Shown in pieces: positions 1 through 7,987 of a DNA stretch of 64,000 nucleotides. The notes below the pieces were generated by a model. That model saw only the letters and a program-made list of their open reading frames with translations. It was not told the origin of the DNA and did not search any database. Within the stretch, counting starts at the first letter, position 1, and every line of letters starts with the position of its first letter. Made by a program: the position numbers and the translations under genes. The stretch comes from Novosphingobium sp. JCM 18896 (lineage in GTDB: Bacteria > Pseudomonadota > Alphaproteobacteria > Sphingomonadales > Sphingomonadaceae): contig NZ_JAPCZF010000002.1 in NCBI RefSeq assembly GCF_025938095.1, positions 682,001-746,000 on the forward strand. Reading direction: 5' to 3'.

Positions 1-51
1 TTCGAGGGCATCGGCAATACGGGCGAGCGGTTCGCCCTGATCGAGAGTCAT
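1..51 (-). CDS. Partial CDS, first 17 codons only
   Basis: An ATG at 51 on the minus strand overlaps the TGA of the acyl-CoA dehydrogenase gene (ATGA arrangement) and opens a frame that runs without a stop to the window edge. The visible start reads MTLDQGEPLARIADALE. This is too short to assign a family. The overlap implies translational coupling and a shared operon with the dehydrogenase, so a fatty-acid or acyl-CoA related role is possible but unproven. Confidence 0.5.
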   Translation of the reverse strand, partial: MTLDQGEPLARIADALE

Positions 52-1790
52 GCAGTCAGGCTTTCGCTATCGAGTTCGTAGAGCAGCGCCGCGCCGGCCG
101 TGGCGGCGGCCTGGAGGCCGAGCGCTTCGGGAACCACGCGCGAGAGGAAATAGCGGGCGATCACGGGCTTGCTCCGTGCGATCCGGCCGGGCGCGCCTTC
201 TGTCTCGGCCGCGCGGCTCTGGCGCAGCAGTTGCCAGCCGGCGACCGCGACCGCGCACATCGTCTGGAACGGCACCGAACCCGCGAGCCTGTCGTCGAGG
301 CTGGCGCTGCCGGTCATCCATTCGCCCACTGCTGCGCAGGCCTTGGCCAGTTCGGCCAGCGTCGTGACGTCACCCGCATCGCCGGCGATCTCGGCCATCA
401 GCGCGGCCAGCACGCCGCCGTTCTCCAGGCCGAGCTTGCGCGTGACGAGGTCGGCCGCCTGGATACCGTTGGTGCCTTCGTAGATCGGCGTGATGCGCGC
501 GTCGCGATAGTGCTGCGCGGCGCCGGTCTCTTCGATGAAGCCCATGCCGCCGTGGACCTGGACGCCGATCGAGGCGACCTCGCAGCCGACGTCGGTGCCC
601 CAAGACTTGATCAGCGGCACCAGCAGTTCGGCGCGCATCTGCGCGGCCGTGTCGCCCAGAGTGCCGCGATCGACCTGGCCGGCGGTGTAATAGAGCAGCG
701 CGCGCGACGCTTCGGTCAGCGCGCGCATGCGCAGGACCATGCGCCGCACGTCGGGATGCTCGATGATCGCCACGGGGCTCTTGTCGGGCGAGCCGGCGCG
801 CGCCGACTGCACGCGCTCGCGCGCATAGGCCATGGCGCGCTGGGTTGCGGCCTCGGCCACCTGCACGCCCTGGCTGCCGACGTTGATCCGCGCCGAGTTC
901 ATCATCGTGAACATCGCGCGCAGGCCGCCGTTCTCGGCGCCGACGATCTCGCCCAGGCACTCGTCGTTGTCGCCATAGGACATGACGCAGGTCGGCGAGG
1001 CGTGGATGCCCATCTTGTGCTCGAGGCTGACGACCTTGAGATCGTTGCGCGGCCCCGGCGTGCCGTCTTCTTTCGGCAGGTACTTGGGGACGAGGAACAG
1101 CGAGATGCCGCGCGATCCCGCGGGCGCGCCGGGCAGGCGCGCGAGAACCAGGTGGACGATGTTGCCGGCCAGCTCGTGCTCGCCGAAGGTGATGAAGATC
1201 TTGGTGCCCTTGATCTTGTACTTGCCCGCGTGCGGTCCGTCGGCGATCGGCGTCGCGGTGGTGCGCAAGGCGCCGACGTCGCTGCCGGCCTGCGGTTCGG
1301 TCAGGTTCATCGTGCCCGACCATTCGCCGCTGATCAGCTTGGGCAGGTAGAGCGCCTTCTGGTCGGCGCTGCCGTGATGGTCGATCGCCTCGATCGCGCC
1401 GACGGTCAGCATCGGCAGCAGGGTGAAGGCGAAATTGGCCGCGCCCAGCGTTTCCAAGGTACAGCAGGCGAGCGCATAGGGCAGGCCCTGGCCGCCGAAG
1501 GCCTCGGGTGCCGAGACCGCGCCCCAACCGGCTGCGACGAAGCCCTGGTAGGCCTCGGCATAGCCCGCGGGCAGGCGCACGACACCGTTCTCGAGCCTGG
1601 CACCCTCGAGATCGCCGATCCGGCTCAGCGGCGCCCATTCGCCCTGGGCGAACTGGCCGATGCCCTCGGCGATCGCCTCGACCATGTCGGCGCTGGCGGC
1701 GGCGAAGCGGTCGTGCGCCGCGAGCTCGTCGATGCCGGCGTTGACCTTGAGCGCGAAGATCTGGTCGGGGGTGGGGGGCGTGAAATCCAT
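48..1790 (-). CDS. Acyl-CoA dehydrogenase (AcdA/DmdC-like long form)
   Basis: This is a flavoprotein that would oxidise an acyl-CoA to the 2-enoyl-CoA and pass electrons to ETF. The 580-residue length, the MDFTPPTPDQIF opening and the C-terminal extension match the long acyl-CoA dehydrogenases related to DmdC, not the usual 380-residue type. Visible family motifs include NLTEPQAGSDVG (FAD/substrate region), VQVHGGMGFIEE and the catalytic-base region ITPIYEGTNGIQ. I chose ATG 1790 because GAGGAA lies just upstream and the extra 26 codons before it are low-complexity basic sequence. The gene is divergent from tsaC, with 67 bp between the starts. The natural substrate cannot be told from sequence. 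Confidence 0.9.
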   Translation of the reverse strand: MDFTPPTPDQIFALKVNAGIDELAAHDRFAAASADMVEAIAEGIGQFAQGEWAPLSRIGDLEGARLENGVVRLPAGYAEAYQGFVAAGWGAVSAPEAFGGQGLPYALACCTLETLGAANFAFTLLPMLTVGAIEAIDHHGSADQKALYLPKLISGEWSGTMNLTEPQAGSDVGALRTTATPIADGPHAGKYKIKGTKIFITFGEHELAGNIVHLVLARLPGAPAGSRGISLFLVPKYLPKEDGTPGPRNDLKVVSLEHKMGIHASPTCVMSYGDNDECLGEIVGAENGGLRAMFTMMNSARINVGSQGVQVAEAATQRAMAYARERVQSARAGSPDKSPVAIIEHPDVRRMVLRMRALTEASRALLYYTAGQVDRGTLGDTAAQMRAELLVPLIKSWGTDVGCEVASIGVQVHGGMGFIEETGAAQHYRDARITPIYEGTNGIQAADLVTRKLGLENGGVLAALMAEIAGDAGDVTTLAELAKACAAVGEWMTGSASLDDRLAGSVPFQTMCAVAVAGWQLLRQSRAAETEGAPGRIARSKPVIARYFLSRVVPEALGLQAAATAGAALLYELDSESLTA

Positions 1791-1857
1791 TTCGACGGTT
1801 CCTCGGCCTGATGCCTTTTTCTTGGCTTTAGGGGGCCAAGGCCTATAGCGGCGAGCC

Positions 1858-2808
1858 ATGACGGGCAACAGCCAAGCCTCGATCCATCCGGCCGACGCCG
1901 CGGGGATCGCCAGCGCCGCCGCGGCGCTGCGCGCCGGCGGACTCGTCGCGCTGCCGACAGAGACCGTCTATGGCCTCGCCGCGCGCGCCGACAGCGATGA
2001 TGCGGTCGCGGCAATCTATCGCGCCAAGGGGCGGCCCGATTTCAATCCGCTGATCGTCCACGTCGAGGATTTGGAGCAGGCCGGGCGCCTGGCCGTGCTC
2101 GACGTGCGCGCCGAGGCGCTGGCCGAAGCCTTCTGGCCGGGACCGCTGACTCTGGTCCTGCCGCGCCGCGCCGAGGCGCCACTGGCTGCGGCGGTGACCG
2201 CGGGCCTGCCGACCGTGGCGCTGCGCTGTCCCGCACATCCGGTCATGCGCGCGGTGCTGGCCGCGGCGGGGCTACCGCTGGCGGCGCCTTCGGCCAACCG
2301 CAGCGGTGCGGTGAGCCCGACGCTTGCCGCGCACGTCGCCGCCTCGCTCGCGGGCAAGCTCGATCTGGTGCTCGATGGCGGCGCCTGCGAAGCGGGCATC
2401 GAATCGACGATCGTCGCCCTGCGCGCCGATGGCGGCTGGCAGGTGCTGCGTCCGGGCCCGATCACCGCGGCGCAGATCGCGGTGCTGCTCGGCGGTCAAA
2501 GTGACGTCACGATGTCGGCAGCCGGCATCGAAGCGCCGGGCCAGCTCGCCAGCCACTATGCGCCGGGCAAGCCGGTGCGGCTGGGGGCGGAGGCGGCGCA
2601 GGCCGACGAGTTCCATATCGGCTTCGGCGCGGTGGCGGGTGACGTCACGCTGTCGGCCAGCGGCGATCTCGCCGAGGCGGCGGCGCGGCTCTATGTGGTG
2701 CTGCACGAAGCTGCCGCGGCGGCTGCACCGCGGATCGCGGTGGCGCCGATTCCCGAAGACGGCATCGGCCTGGCCATCAACGACCGCCTGCGCCGCGCGG
2801 CGGCTTAG
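1858..2808 (+). CDS. tsaC: L-threonylcarbamoyladenylate synthase (Sua5/YrdC family)
   Basis: It makes threonylcarbamoyl-AMP from threonine, bicarbonate and ATP, the first step of the t6A37 modification in tRNAs that read ANN codons. The 316-residue protein is the long Sua5 form. A YrdC domain covers roughly residues 10-195, with LPTETVYGLA, the KGRPDFNPL nucleotide-binding stretch and the PSANRSG motif. A smaller Sua5 domain follows from about 205 and contains the SHYAPGKP linker motif. It is divergent from the acyl-CoA dehydrogenase, and its stop overlaps the stop of the convergent lipoprotein gene by 4 bp. Confidence 0.95.
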   Translation: MTGNSQASIHPADAAGIASAAAALRAGGLVALPTETVYGLAARADSDDAVAAIYRAKGRPDFNPLIVHVEDLEQAGRLAVLDVRAEALAEAFWPGPLTLVLPRRAEAPLAAAVTAGLPTVALRCPAHPVMRAVLAAAGLPLAAPSANRSGAVSPTLAAHVAASLAGKLDLVLDGGACEAGIESTIVALRADGGWQVLRPGPITAAQIAVLLGGQSDVTMSAAGIEAPGQLASHYAPGKPVRLGAEAAQADEFHIGFGAVAGDVTLSASGDLAEAAARLYVVLHEAAAAAAPRIAVAPIPEDGIGLAINDRLRRAAA

Positions 2809-3218
2809 TTCGCCAAGGCCTTGCGCGCGGTTTCGGCCGCTTCGGCGGCGGCTGCGGCCGCGGATCCGGCACTCGCTCCGGTACCAGCGCTGCTACCGGC
2901 CCCGGCAGCGCGGCGTGGGGCAGGATCGGGTGCGTCGGGATCGTCGTGACCGCCGTCGACGAACAGGTCGGGCGGCACCTCGGGCGCCATCGGCAGCATC
3001 GGTGGTGCGAAAGAGGTGGCGGGGGCCTTGGCCCGTTCGGCGGCGATCATGGCTTCCTCGGCCTGGAGGCGCGCGTCGGCGAGTTGCTGCTTGAGCAGGT
3101 CGTTCTCGTCCTCGAGCTCGGCGATCTTCGCTTCGAGGTCCTGACGCGAGGTCTTGCTGCCGCAGGCCGACAGCGTCAGCAGCAGCGCGACGGCGGCGGC
3201 TTGCGTCAGGCGGCGCAT
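2805..3218 (-). CDS. Small predicted lipoprotein with coiled coil
   Basis: The 137-residue product starts MRRLTQAAAVALLLTLSACG, a lipoprotein signal peptide with lipobox LSAC, so it should be lipidated at Cys19. A predicted coiled coil follows (SRQDLEAKIAELEDENDLL and onward to about residue 60). After that comes a Pro/Asp-rich middle and an Ala/Ser/Gly-rich tail. I do not recognise a family. ATG 3218 is preferred because the longer reading adds 16 residues ahead of the signal peptide. It lies 10 bp downstream of another lipoprotein gene and is probably co-transcribed with it. Confidence 0.7.
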   Translation of the reverse strand: MRRLTQAAAVALLLTLSACGSKTSRQDLEAKIAELEDENDLLKQQLADARLQAEEAMIAAERAKAPATSFAPPMLPMAPEVPPDLFVDGGHDDPDAPDPAPRRAAGAGSSAGTGASAGSAAAAAAEAAETARKALAN

Positions 3219-3228
3219 GGGGCTGACC

Positions 3229-3561
3229 TCAGGGCCAGTTGCTGCGCAGGTTCTGGATTTCCGCATAGTCGAGGCGCGCCTGTTCGCAGGCTTCGCGATC
3301 GCCGTCCATGCAGTCGCGGTTGTGGCGATCGTAGCTGCGCTGGAGCTTGCCGAGCCGCTCTTCCTGCTTGCGCATGTTGCGGCCGCGCTTCTCGTCCGCC
3401 TCGGACTGGCTGGTGGTCATCATGTCGACGCCCTTGCCGGCGATGCGCACCGGTGCGGTGACGATGCTCGCGGCGGTGCTGGCGATGCAGCCCGACAGGA
3501 GCAGCGAAGCGGCGAGGGCGGCCAGCGCAAGGCGAGGGGAACGAGGCATGGCGCGGGTCAT
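3229..3561 (-). CDS. Small predicted lipoprotein, Cys-containing
   Basis: The 110-residue product has a signal peptide ending in LLLSGC, a clear lipobox. The mature part is charged, rich in Lys, Arg, Glu and Asp, and carries two further cysteines near DCMDGDREACEQ that could form a disulfide in the periplasm. No known family is recognised. The start could be 3561 or the in-frame ATG at 3549; both keep the signal peptide. It is the first gene of a two-lipoprotein unit. Confidence 0.65.
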   Translation of the reverse strand: MTRAMPRSPRLALAALAASLLLSGCIASTAASIVTAPVRIAGKGVDMMTTSQSEADEKRGRNMRKQEERLGKLQRSYDRHNRDCMDGDREACEQARLDYAEIQNLRSNWP

Positions 3562-3630
3562 AGGCGTTCAGGCCTTACCGTCCCATGAATTTGCGGCCAG
3601 TGGAGGCCCTTATGAAGCGGATCACCGATA

Positions 3631-3662
3631 ACGAAGAAGGGCCGCTCCTTGCGGAACGGCCC
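3631..3662 (-). terminator. Rho-independent terminator of carD
   Basis: Arms 3639-3648 and 3653-3662 form a 10-bp stem with one G-T pair and a 4-base loop. On the minus strand the stem is followed by TTCTTCGT. It lies about 40 bp past the carD stop. Confidence 0.75.
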
Positions 3663-3701
3663 CCTCGGTGATCCCGAAAGATCGCAATCGGACGCTCTGC
3701 C

Positions 3702-4232
3702 TCAGGCGGGAGCGGCCTCGTAGTACTTGGGTGCGTGCTCGTTGAGGATCGCGAGGATCTTCTTGAGCGCGGCCGGCTCGTCGGTCTTCTCCATCGCGGC
3801 CAGCTCACGCGCGAGGCGCGACGAGGCGGCTTCGAAGATCTGACGCTCCGAATAGGACTGCTCGGGCTGGTCGTCGGCGCGGAATAGGTCGCGCGTGACC
3901 TCGGCGATCGAGACGAGATCGCCCGAGTTGATCTTGGCTTCGTATTCCTGGGCGCGGCGCGACCACATCGTGCGCTTGACCTTGGGCTTGCCCTTGAGCG
4001 TGTCGAGCGCCTCGCGCAGCGTCTTGTCCGAGGACAGCTTGCGCATGCCGATGGCTTCGACCTTGTTGACCGGAACGCGCAGAGTCATCCGTTCTTTTTC
4101 GAAGCGAAGCACATAGAGCTCGAGCTGCATACCGGCGATTTCCTGCTTTTGCAGTTCGATCACCCGGCCCACACCGTGCTTCGGGTAAACAACGTAATCA
4201 CCAACGTCGAAGGCGTCAGCCTTGGCTGCCAT
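3702..4232 (-). CDS. carD: CarD-family transcriptional regulator
   Basis: CarD proteins bind the RNA polymerase beta subunit and stabilise the open promoter complex, particularly at rRNA and stress genes. The 176-residue protein has the N-terminal Tudor-like RNAP-interaction domain (FDVGDYVVYPKHGVGRV, residues about 8-65). A helical C-terminal DNA-binding domain follows, with the conserved MWSRRAQEYEAKI stretch. The length is normal for alphaproteobacterial CarD. The gene stands alone, with about 290 bp of upstream non-coding sequence and its own terminator. Confidence 0.95.
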   Translation of the reverse strand: MAAKADAFDVGDYVVYPKHGVGRVIELQKQEIAGMQLELYVLRFEKERMTLRVPVNKVEAIGMRKLSSDKTLREALDTLKGKPKVKRTMWSRRAQEYEAKINSGDLVSIAEVTRDLFRADDQPEQSYSERQIFEAASSRLARELAAMEKTDEPAALKKILAILNEHAPKYYEAAPA

Positions 4233-4521
4233 GTATAGTCCTTTCGCCTGCAGGGCGCCTGGAACGGCGTGTGGATCGGAGACAGCAAAAGCCGGCGAAT
4301 CACTTCGCGCGGTCCGATGAGCCCATCAACCGATCTGTTTGCGACCCTGCCTTTCGTGATTCCAGCTGCCATCTGCGGGCAGAAAGCCCCGGCAGTCGGG
4401 AGCCTATATAGCACCTCTGTAACAAAATTGCCAGAGGCGAGAATCCTCATGGATTCCCGCCTCGTGGTTTCATAGCGGAACGGGGACCGGCGCGGGCCGA
4501 GGCCGCGTGGTCAGGCGACGA

Positions 4522-4860
4522 TCAGTCGCCTTCGCCGGGCTCGGGCGAGAACAGGTTTTCGAACTTGTTCTCGACGCCCTTGAACTCGTCGGCGTCGGGC
4601 GGCGTGTCCTTCTTCGAGGTCAGGTTGGGCCATTCCGCCGAATACTTGGCGTTGAGCTCCATCCACTGCTCGAGACCGCTCTCGGTGTCGGGCAGGATCG
4701 CCTCGGCCGGGCACTCGGGCTCGCAGACGCCGCAGTCGATGCATTCGCTCGGGTTGATGACGAGCATGTTCTCGCCCTCATAGAAGCAGTCGACCGGGCA
4801 AACTTCCACGCAATCCATATACTTGCAGCGGATGCACTGGTCGGTGACGACATAGGTCAT
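4522..4860 (-). CDS. fdxA: Seven-iron ferredoxin FdxA
   Basis: The 112-residue protein is a [3Fe-4S]/[4Fe-4S] ferredoxin acting as a soluble low-potential electron carrier. Cysteines 9, 12, 17, 21 and 25 at the N-terminus and 40, 43, 46 and 50 in [11 protein letters not shown] supply the cluster ligands. The roughly 50-residue tail after the second cluster is typical of FdxA. Its ATG overlaps the stop of the upstream S4 gene (ATGA), so it is the last gene of a helicase/S4/ferredoxin operon. Confidence 0.95.
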   Translation of the reverse strand: MTYVVTDQCIRCKYMDCVEVCPVDCFYEGENMLVINPSECIDCGVCEPECPAEAILPDTESGLEQWMELNAKYSAEWPNLTSKKDTPPDADEFKGVENKFENLFSPEPGEGD

Positions 4861-5171
4861 GGCTGCAGGTCCTCTGTGGCAGCGTCGGAACGATTCGGCG
4901 CTGCTAAGGGGAAATCGCTAGGCTCGTCAAGCACGCGGTAGCAGCTCTGCGCCTCGGGCGCGGGGCCGCGGCGCGTCGGCAACACCAGCAATTCGATAAC
5001 GCGAACGCGCGGGCCGAGCGGCAGGGTCAGCACGTCGCCGGGCGCGACCTTCTGGTGCGCACGATCGACGCGGCGGCTGTTGAGGCGGATATGGCCCTCT
5101 TCGGCCAGGGACTGGGCAAGCGTGCGCGTCTTGGCGAGGCGGAGGTACCAGAGCAGCTTGTCGATGCGCAC
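4857..5171 (-). CDS. S4-domain RNA-binding protein (Hsp15-like)
   Basis: The 104-residue protein begins [20 protein letters not shown], a classic S4 RNA-binding fold, with the basic [20 protein letters not shown] face. Its size and pattern resemble Hsp15/HslR, which rescues stalled 50S subunits carrying peptidyl-tRNA. I start it at GTG 5171, only 4 bp after the helicase stop; the longer reading would lie inside the helicase gene. Its stop overlaps the start of fdxA. Confidence 0.85.
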   Translation of the reverse strand: MRIDKLLWYLRLAKTRTLAQSLAEEGHIRLNSRRVDRAHQKVAPGDVLTLPLGPRVRVIELLVLPTRRGPAPEAQSCYRVLDEPSDFPLAAPNRSDAATEDLQP

Positions 5172-5175
5172 GGCG

Positions 5176-7695
5176 TTACCGGACCAGCTCGGCGAGCGCC
5201 GCGAAGGCGCCCTCGGGCCGCAGCCGTGCACGGATCTCGGGCTCGGCCTGGCGACGCGGCGGCCGCCAGCGCCAGGTCAGCGGCGCGGGCGCGCCATGCG
5301 CACCGTCGCGCAGCGCCCGCGGCATCAGCGGCTGGAAGCCCGCGAGCCGCAGCAGCTGCGCATAGCTGGCGGTGGTCAGCCCCATCGACACGGCCTTGGC
5401 CGGATCGAGCGCGAAAGGCCGGCGGCCGGCGGCGATCCGCGCGGCATGGGCGTCGCGCAGCAGCTTCTCGGCCATGTCGAGCCGCAGCCACTGCTGGCCC
5501 AGCGCGCGATAGCCGGGCGGTTTCGCGCGGCCCGATGCGGTCAGGGTCGGCGGCATCGCGGGATCGGGGGCGACGCCCTTGCGTTCGGCGAGCTCGCGCC
5601 AGGCGGCCAGCGCCGCGGGTCGCAGCATGGCCGGCAGGAACAGGTCGAGCGCGCCGACTCTCACGCCGAGCCGCGCGAGCATCGTGCGCTGGCCCTTGTC
5701 GAGCCGATCGAGCCCCGATTCGTCGCGCGTCATCAGGCCGCCGGCCTCGACCAGCCGGATCAGCAGCGCGCGCAGCTCGGGCCCGGCCTCGCGATCGGTG
5801 GTCGCGGCTTCGAGCTTGCGCAGGGGATCGAGCGGCGCCAGCGCCGCGGTCAACCAGGTGTCGATCGCGGCCAGCAGGCTCTTGCGCGCGGGCGCGGGCA
5901 GGGCGTCCAGCGCGGGATCGGGCACGATCTGCGGTGCCAACAGGCTGCGCCCGCGCGTCAGCCGGGCGAGGATCTGGCCGTCCCAGGCGATCGCGCCGGC
6001 TGCGAGGGTCAAGGCTGCGGAGCCGTCCCCCAAGGCGCCGGCCAGCCCGGTGGCGCGCTCGGCGAGCAGGGTCGGGACATGGCGCTCGGCCGCGGCCAGC
6101 AGCAACTTGCGATCGCTGTGGCGCGTCGCGGGATCGACCACGAAGCGGAAGCCGTTGAGTGCGCCGATCGCCTCGCCGTCGACGAGCACTTGCTCGCCCG
6201 CGAGTTCGACCGGCAACAGCGCTGCGTCAGGGCCGAGCTTCTTCATCAGCACGGCGGTGCGGCGGTTGACGAAGCGTTCGGTCAGCCGCGCGTGGAGTGC
6301 GTCGGACAGCCGCGCCTCGACCGCGCGGGCGCGCGCCGCCATCTCGTCCTTGGCCACGACCCAGTCGGGCCGCTGGGCGATATAGGCCCAGGACCGGATC
6401 GAGGCGACGCGGTGCTGCAGGGTGTCGATGTCGCCCGACACGTTGTCGAGCGCGGCGATCGCGCTGGCGACGTAATCGCCGCCCAGCGCGCCGCGACGCA
6501 GGTCTTCCCAGATCCGCGCGACGAAGCGGCTGTGCGTCTCGACCCCCTGGTGGCGGAAGTCGGGCAGGCGGCAGGCGTCCCAGAAGCGACGCACCGCGGC
6601 CTTCGAGCGCAGGGTGTCGGCGACCGCCGGATCGTCGGCCAGCCGCTTGAGCACGGCGAGATCGATCGCCTCGGGCGCGGCGACGAGTTCGGGCGACCGC
6701 GGTGGTGCCTCGAGATCGGCGATCAGCCGGTCGACACTGTCGAAGCGCGGCTCGGGCTCGCGCCAGAACAGGCGGGTCAGCGGCGGGAAGCGGTGCTCCT
6801 CGATCGCATAGACCTCCTCGTCGGTGAACATGGCATCGTGGCTGCCCGTCCCGGCAAGCGTGCCGAAGGTGCCGTCGCGCTGGTGGCGGCCGGCGCGGCC
6901 GGCGATCTGCGCCATTTCGGCCGTAGTCAGCCGCCGCTGGCGCTGACCGTCGAACTTGGAGAGCCCGGCGAAGGCGACATGGGTGACGTCAAGGTTCAGC
7001 CCCATGCCGATCGCATCGGTGGCGACGAGGTAGTCGACCTCGCCCGACTGGTAGAGCGCGACCTGGGCGTTGCGCGTCTGCGGGCTCAGCGCACCCATGA
7101 CCACGGCGGCGCCGCCGCGGAAGCGGCGCAGCATCTCGGCGATGGCATAGACCTGCTCGGACGAGAAGGCGACGATCGCGCTGCGCGGCGGAATGCGGCT
7201 GAGCTTGAGCGCGCCGGTGTGGCTCAGGGTCGAGAAGCGCGGGCGGGTGATCACCTCGGCCTCGGGCACCAGCGCCTTGACCATCGGCTCGAGGATCGAC
7301 GAGCCGAGCAGCATCGTCTCCTCGCGGCCGCGCATGTTGAGCAAGCGATCGGTGAAGACGTGGCCGCGCTCGCGATCGGCGGCGAGCTGCGCCTCGTCGA
7401 GCGCCATGAAGGCCAGGTCGCGCTCGATGGGCATGGCTTCTGCCGTGCACAGCAGCCAGCGCGCGTCCTTGGGCTCGATCCGCTCCTCGCCGGTGATCAG
7501 CGCGACCCTGTTCTCGCCCTTGATCGCGCAGACCCGGTCGTAAACTTCGCGCGCGAGCAGGCGCAGCGGGAAACCGATGGCGCCGCTCGAATGGGCGCAG
7601 AGGCGCTCGATCGCGAGGTGGGTCTTGCCGGTGTTGGTCGGGCCCAGCACCGCCTTGACCCGGGAATCTGCCTGTGTGGGCGGATAGGTGGCCAT
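5176..7695 (-). CDS. Suv3-like DEAD-type helicase
   Basis: This is a superfamily 2 ATP-dependent helicase of about 839 residues. Motifs in order are Walker A GPTNTGKTH, DEAQ (motif II), and QIAGRAGRHQRDGTFG (motif VI). The arrangement resembles the Suv3/MgpS branch of RNA helicases found in alphaproteobacteria, often next to an S4 protein. The C-terminal half is helical and less conserved, with several Arg/Ala-rich segments. ATG 7695 (MATYPPTQ) is chosen because the Walker A follows directly; an ATG at 7776 would add 27 unconserved residues. A role in RNA turnover or ribosome assembly is inference. Confidence 0.85.
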   Translation of the reverse strand: MATYPPTQADSRVKAVLGPTNTGKTHLAIERLCAHSSGAIGFPLRLLAREVYDRVCAIKGENRVALITGEERIEPKDARWLLCTAEAMPIERDLAFMALDEAQLAADRERGHVFTDRLLNMRGREETMLLGSSILEPMVKALVPEAEVITRPRFSTLSHTGALKLSRIPPRSAIVAFSSEQVYAIAEMLRRFRGGAAVVMGALSPQTRNAQVALYQSGEVDYLVATDAIGMGLNLDVTHVAFAGLSKFDGQRQRRLTTAEMAQIAGRAGRHQRDGTFGTLAGTGSHDAMFTDEEVYAIEEHRFPPLTRLFWREPEPRFDSVDRLIADLEAPPRSPELVAAPEAIDLAVLKRLADDPAVADTLRSKAAVRRFWDACRLPDFRHQGVETHSRFVARIWEDLRRGALGGDYVASAIAALDNVSGDIDTLQHRVASIRSWAYIAQRPDWVVAKDEMAARARAVEARLSDALHARLTERFVNRRTAVLMKKLGPDAALLPVELAGEQVLVDGEAIGALNGFRFVVDPATRHSDRKLLLAAAERHVPTLLAERATGLAGALGDGSAALTLAAGAIAWDGQILARLTRGRSLLAPQIVPDPALDALPAPARKSLLAAIDTWLTAALAPLDPLRKLEAATTDREAGPELRALLIRLVEAGGLMTRDESGLDRLDKGQRTMLARLGVRVGALDLFLPAMLRPAALAAWRELAERKGVAPDPAMPPTLTASGRAKPPGYRALGQQWLRLDMAEKLLRDAHAARIAAGRRPFALDPAKAVSMGLTTASYAQLLRLAGFQPLMPRALRDGAHGAPAPLTWRWRPPRRQAEPEIRARLRPEGAFAALAELVR

Positions 7696-7840
7696 GTCGA
7701 AAATCAATGTGGCATCGGCACTTGGCACCCGCAAGCCGTGGGCCATGATCCGGCCCGCCTCTGCGCCAAAATCCACAGGTTTCGTTGCGAGGGAATTTTA
7801 AGCAACGCAAGCTTGTCGAGAACCGCCCAGCGCTCCCCGC

Positions 7841-7930
7841 CCCGTCATCCCGGGCTTGACCCGGGATCCCGCTTAATTGCGCAGCGGTGGAAAAAGGCAT
7901 CGGGGCCCCGGGTCAAGCCCGGGGTGACGG
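7841..7930. repeat. Paired inverted palindromic repeat (GTCATCCCGGGC type)
   Basis: Two units with cores GTCATCCCGGGCTTGACC (left, 7841-7870) and its inverted counterpart (right, 7901-7930) are separated by about 30 bp. This is a variant of the GTCATCCCCGCG family seen elsewhere in the window. It sits in the divergent space between the helicase and the M23 gene. Confidence 0.75.
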
Positions 7931-7987
7931 AGTTCATATGCGACAGCCTTGCGTTTCAGACACAGGACTTGCCTTGTGCATAGCCGG

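Noticed and set aside
5080..7983. A 967-codon open frame on the plus strand opposite the helicase gene
   Set aside because: It is Arg/Ala/Gly/His-rich with no family motifs and exactly mirrors the helicase. Long antisense open frames are expected in high-GC DNA.
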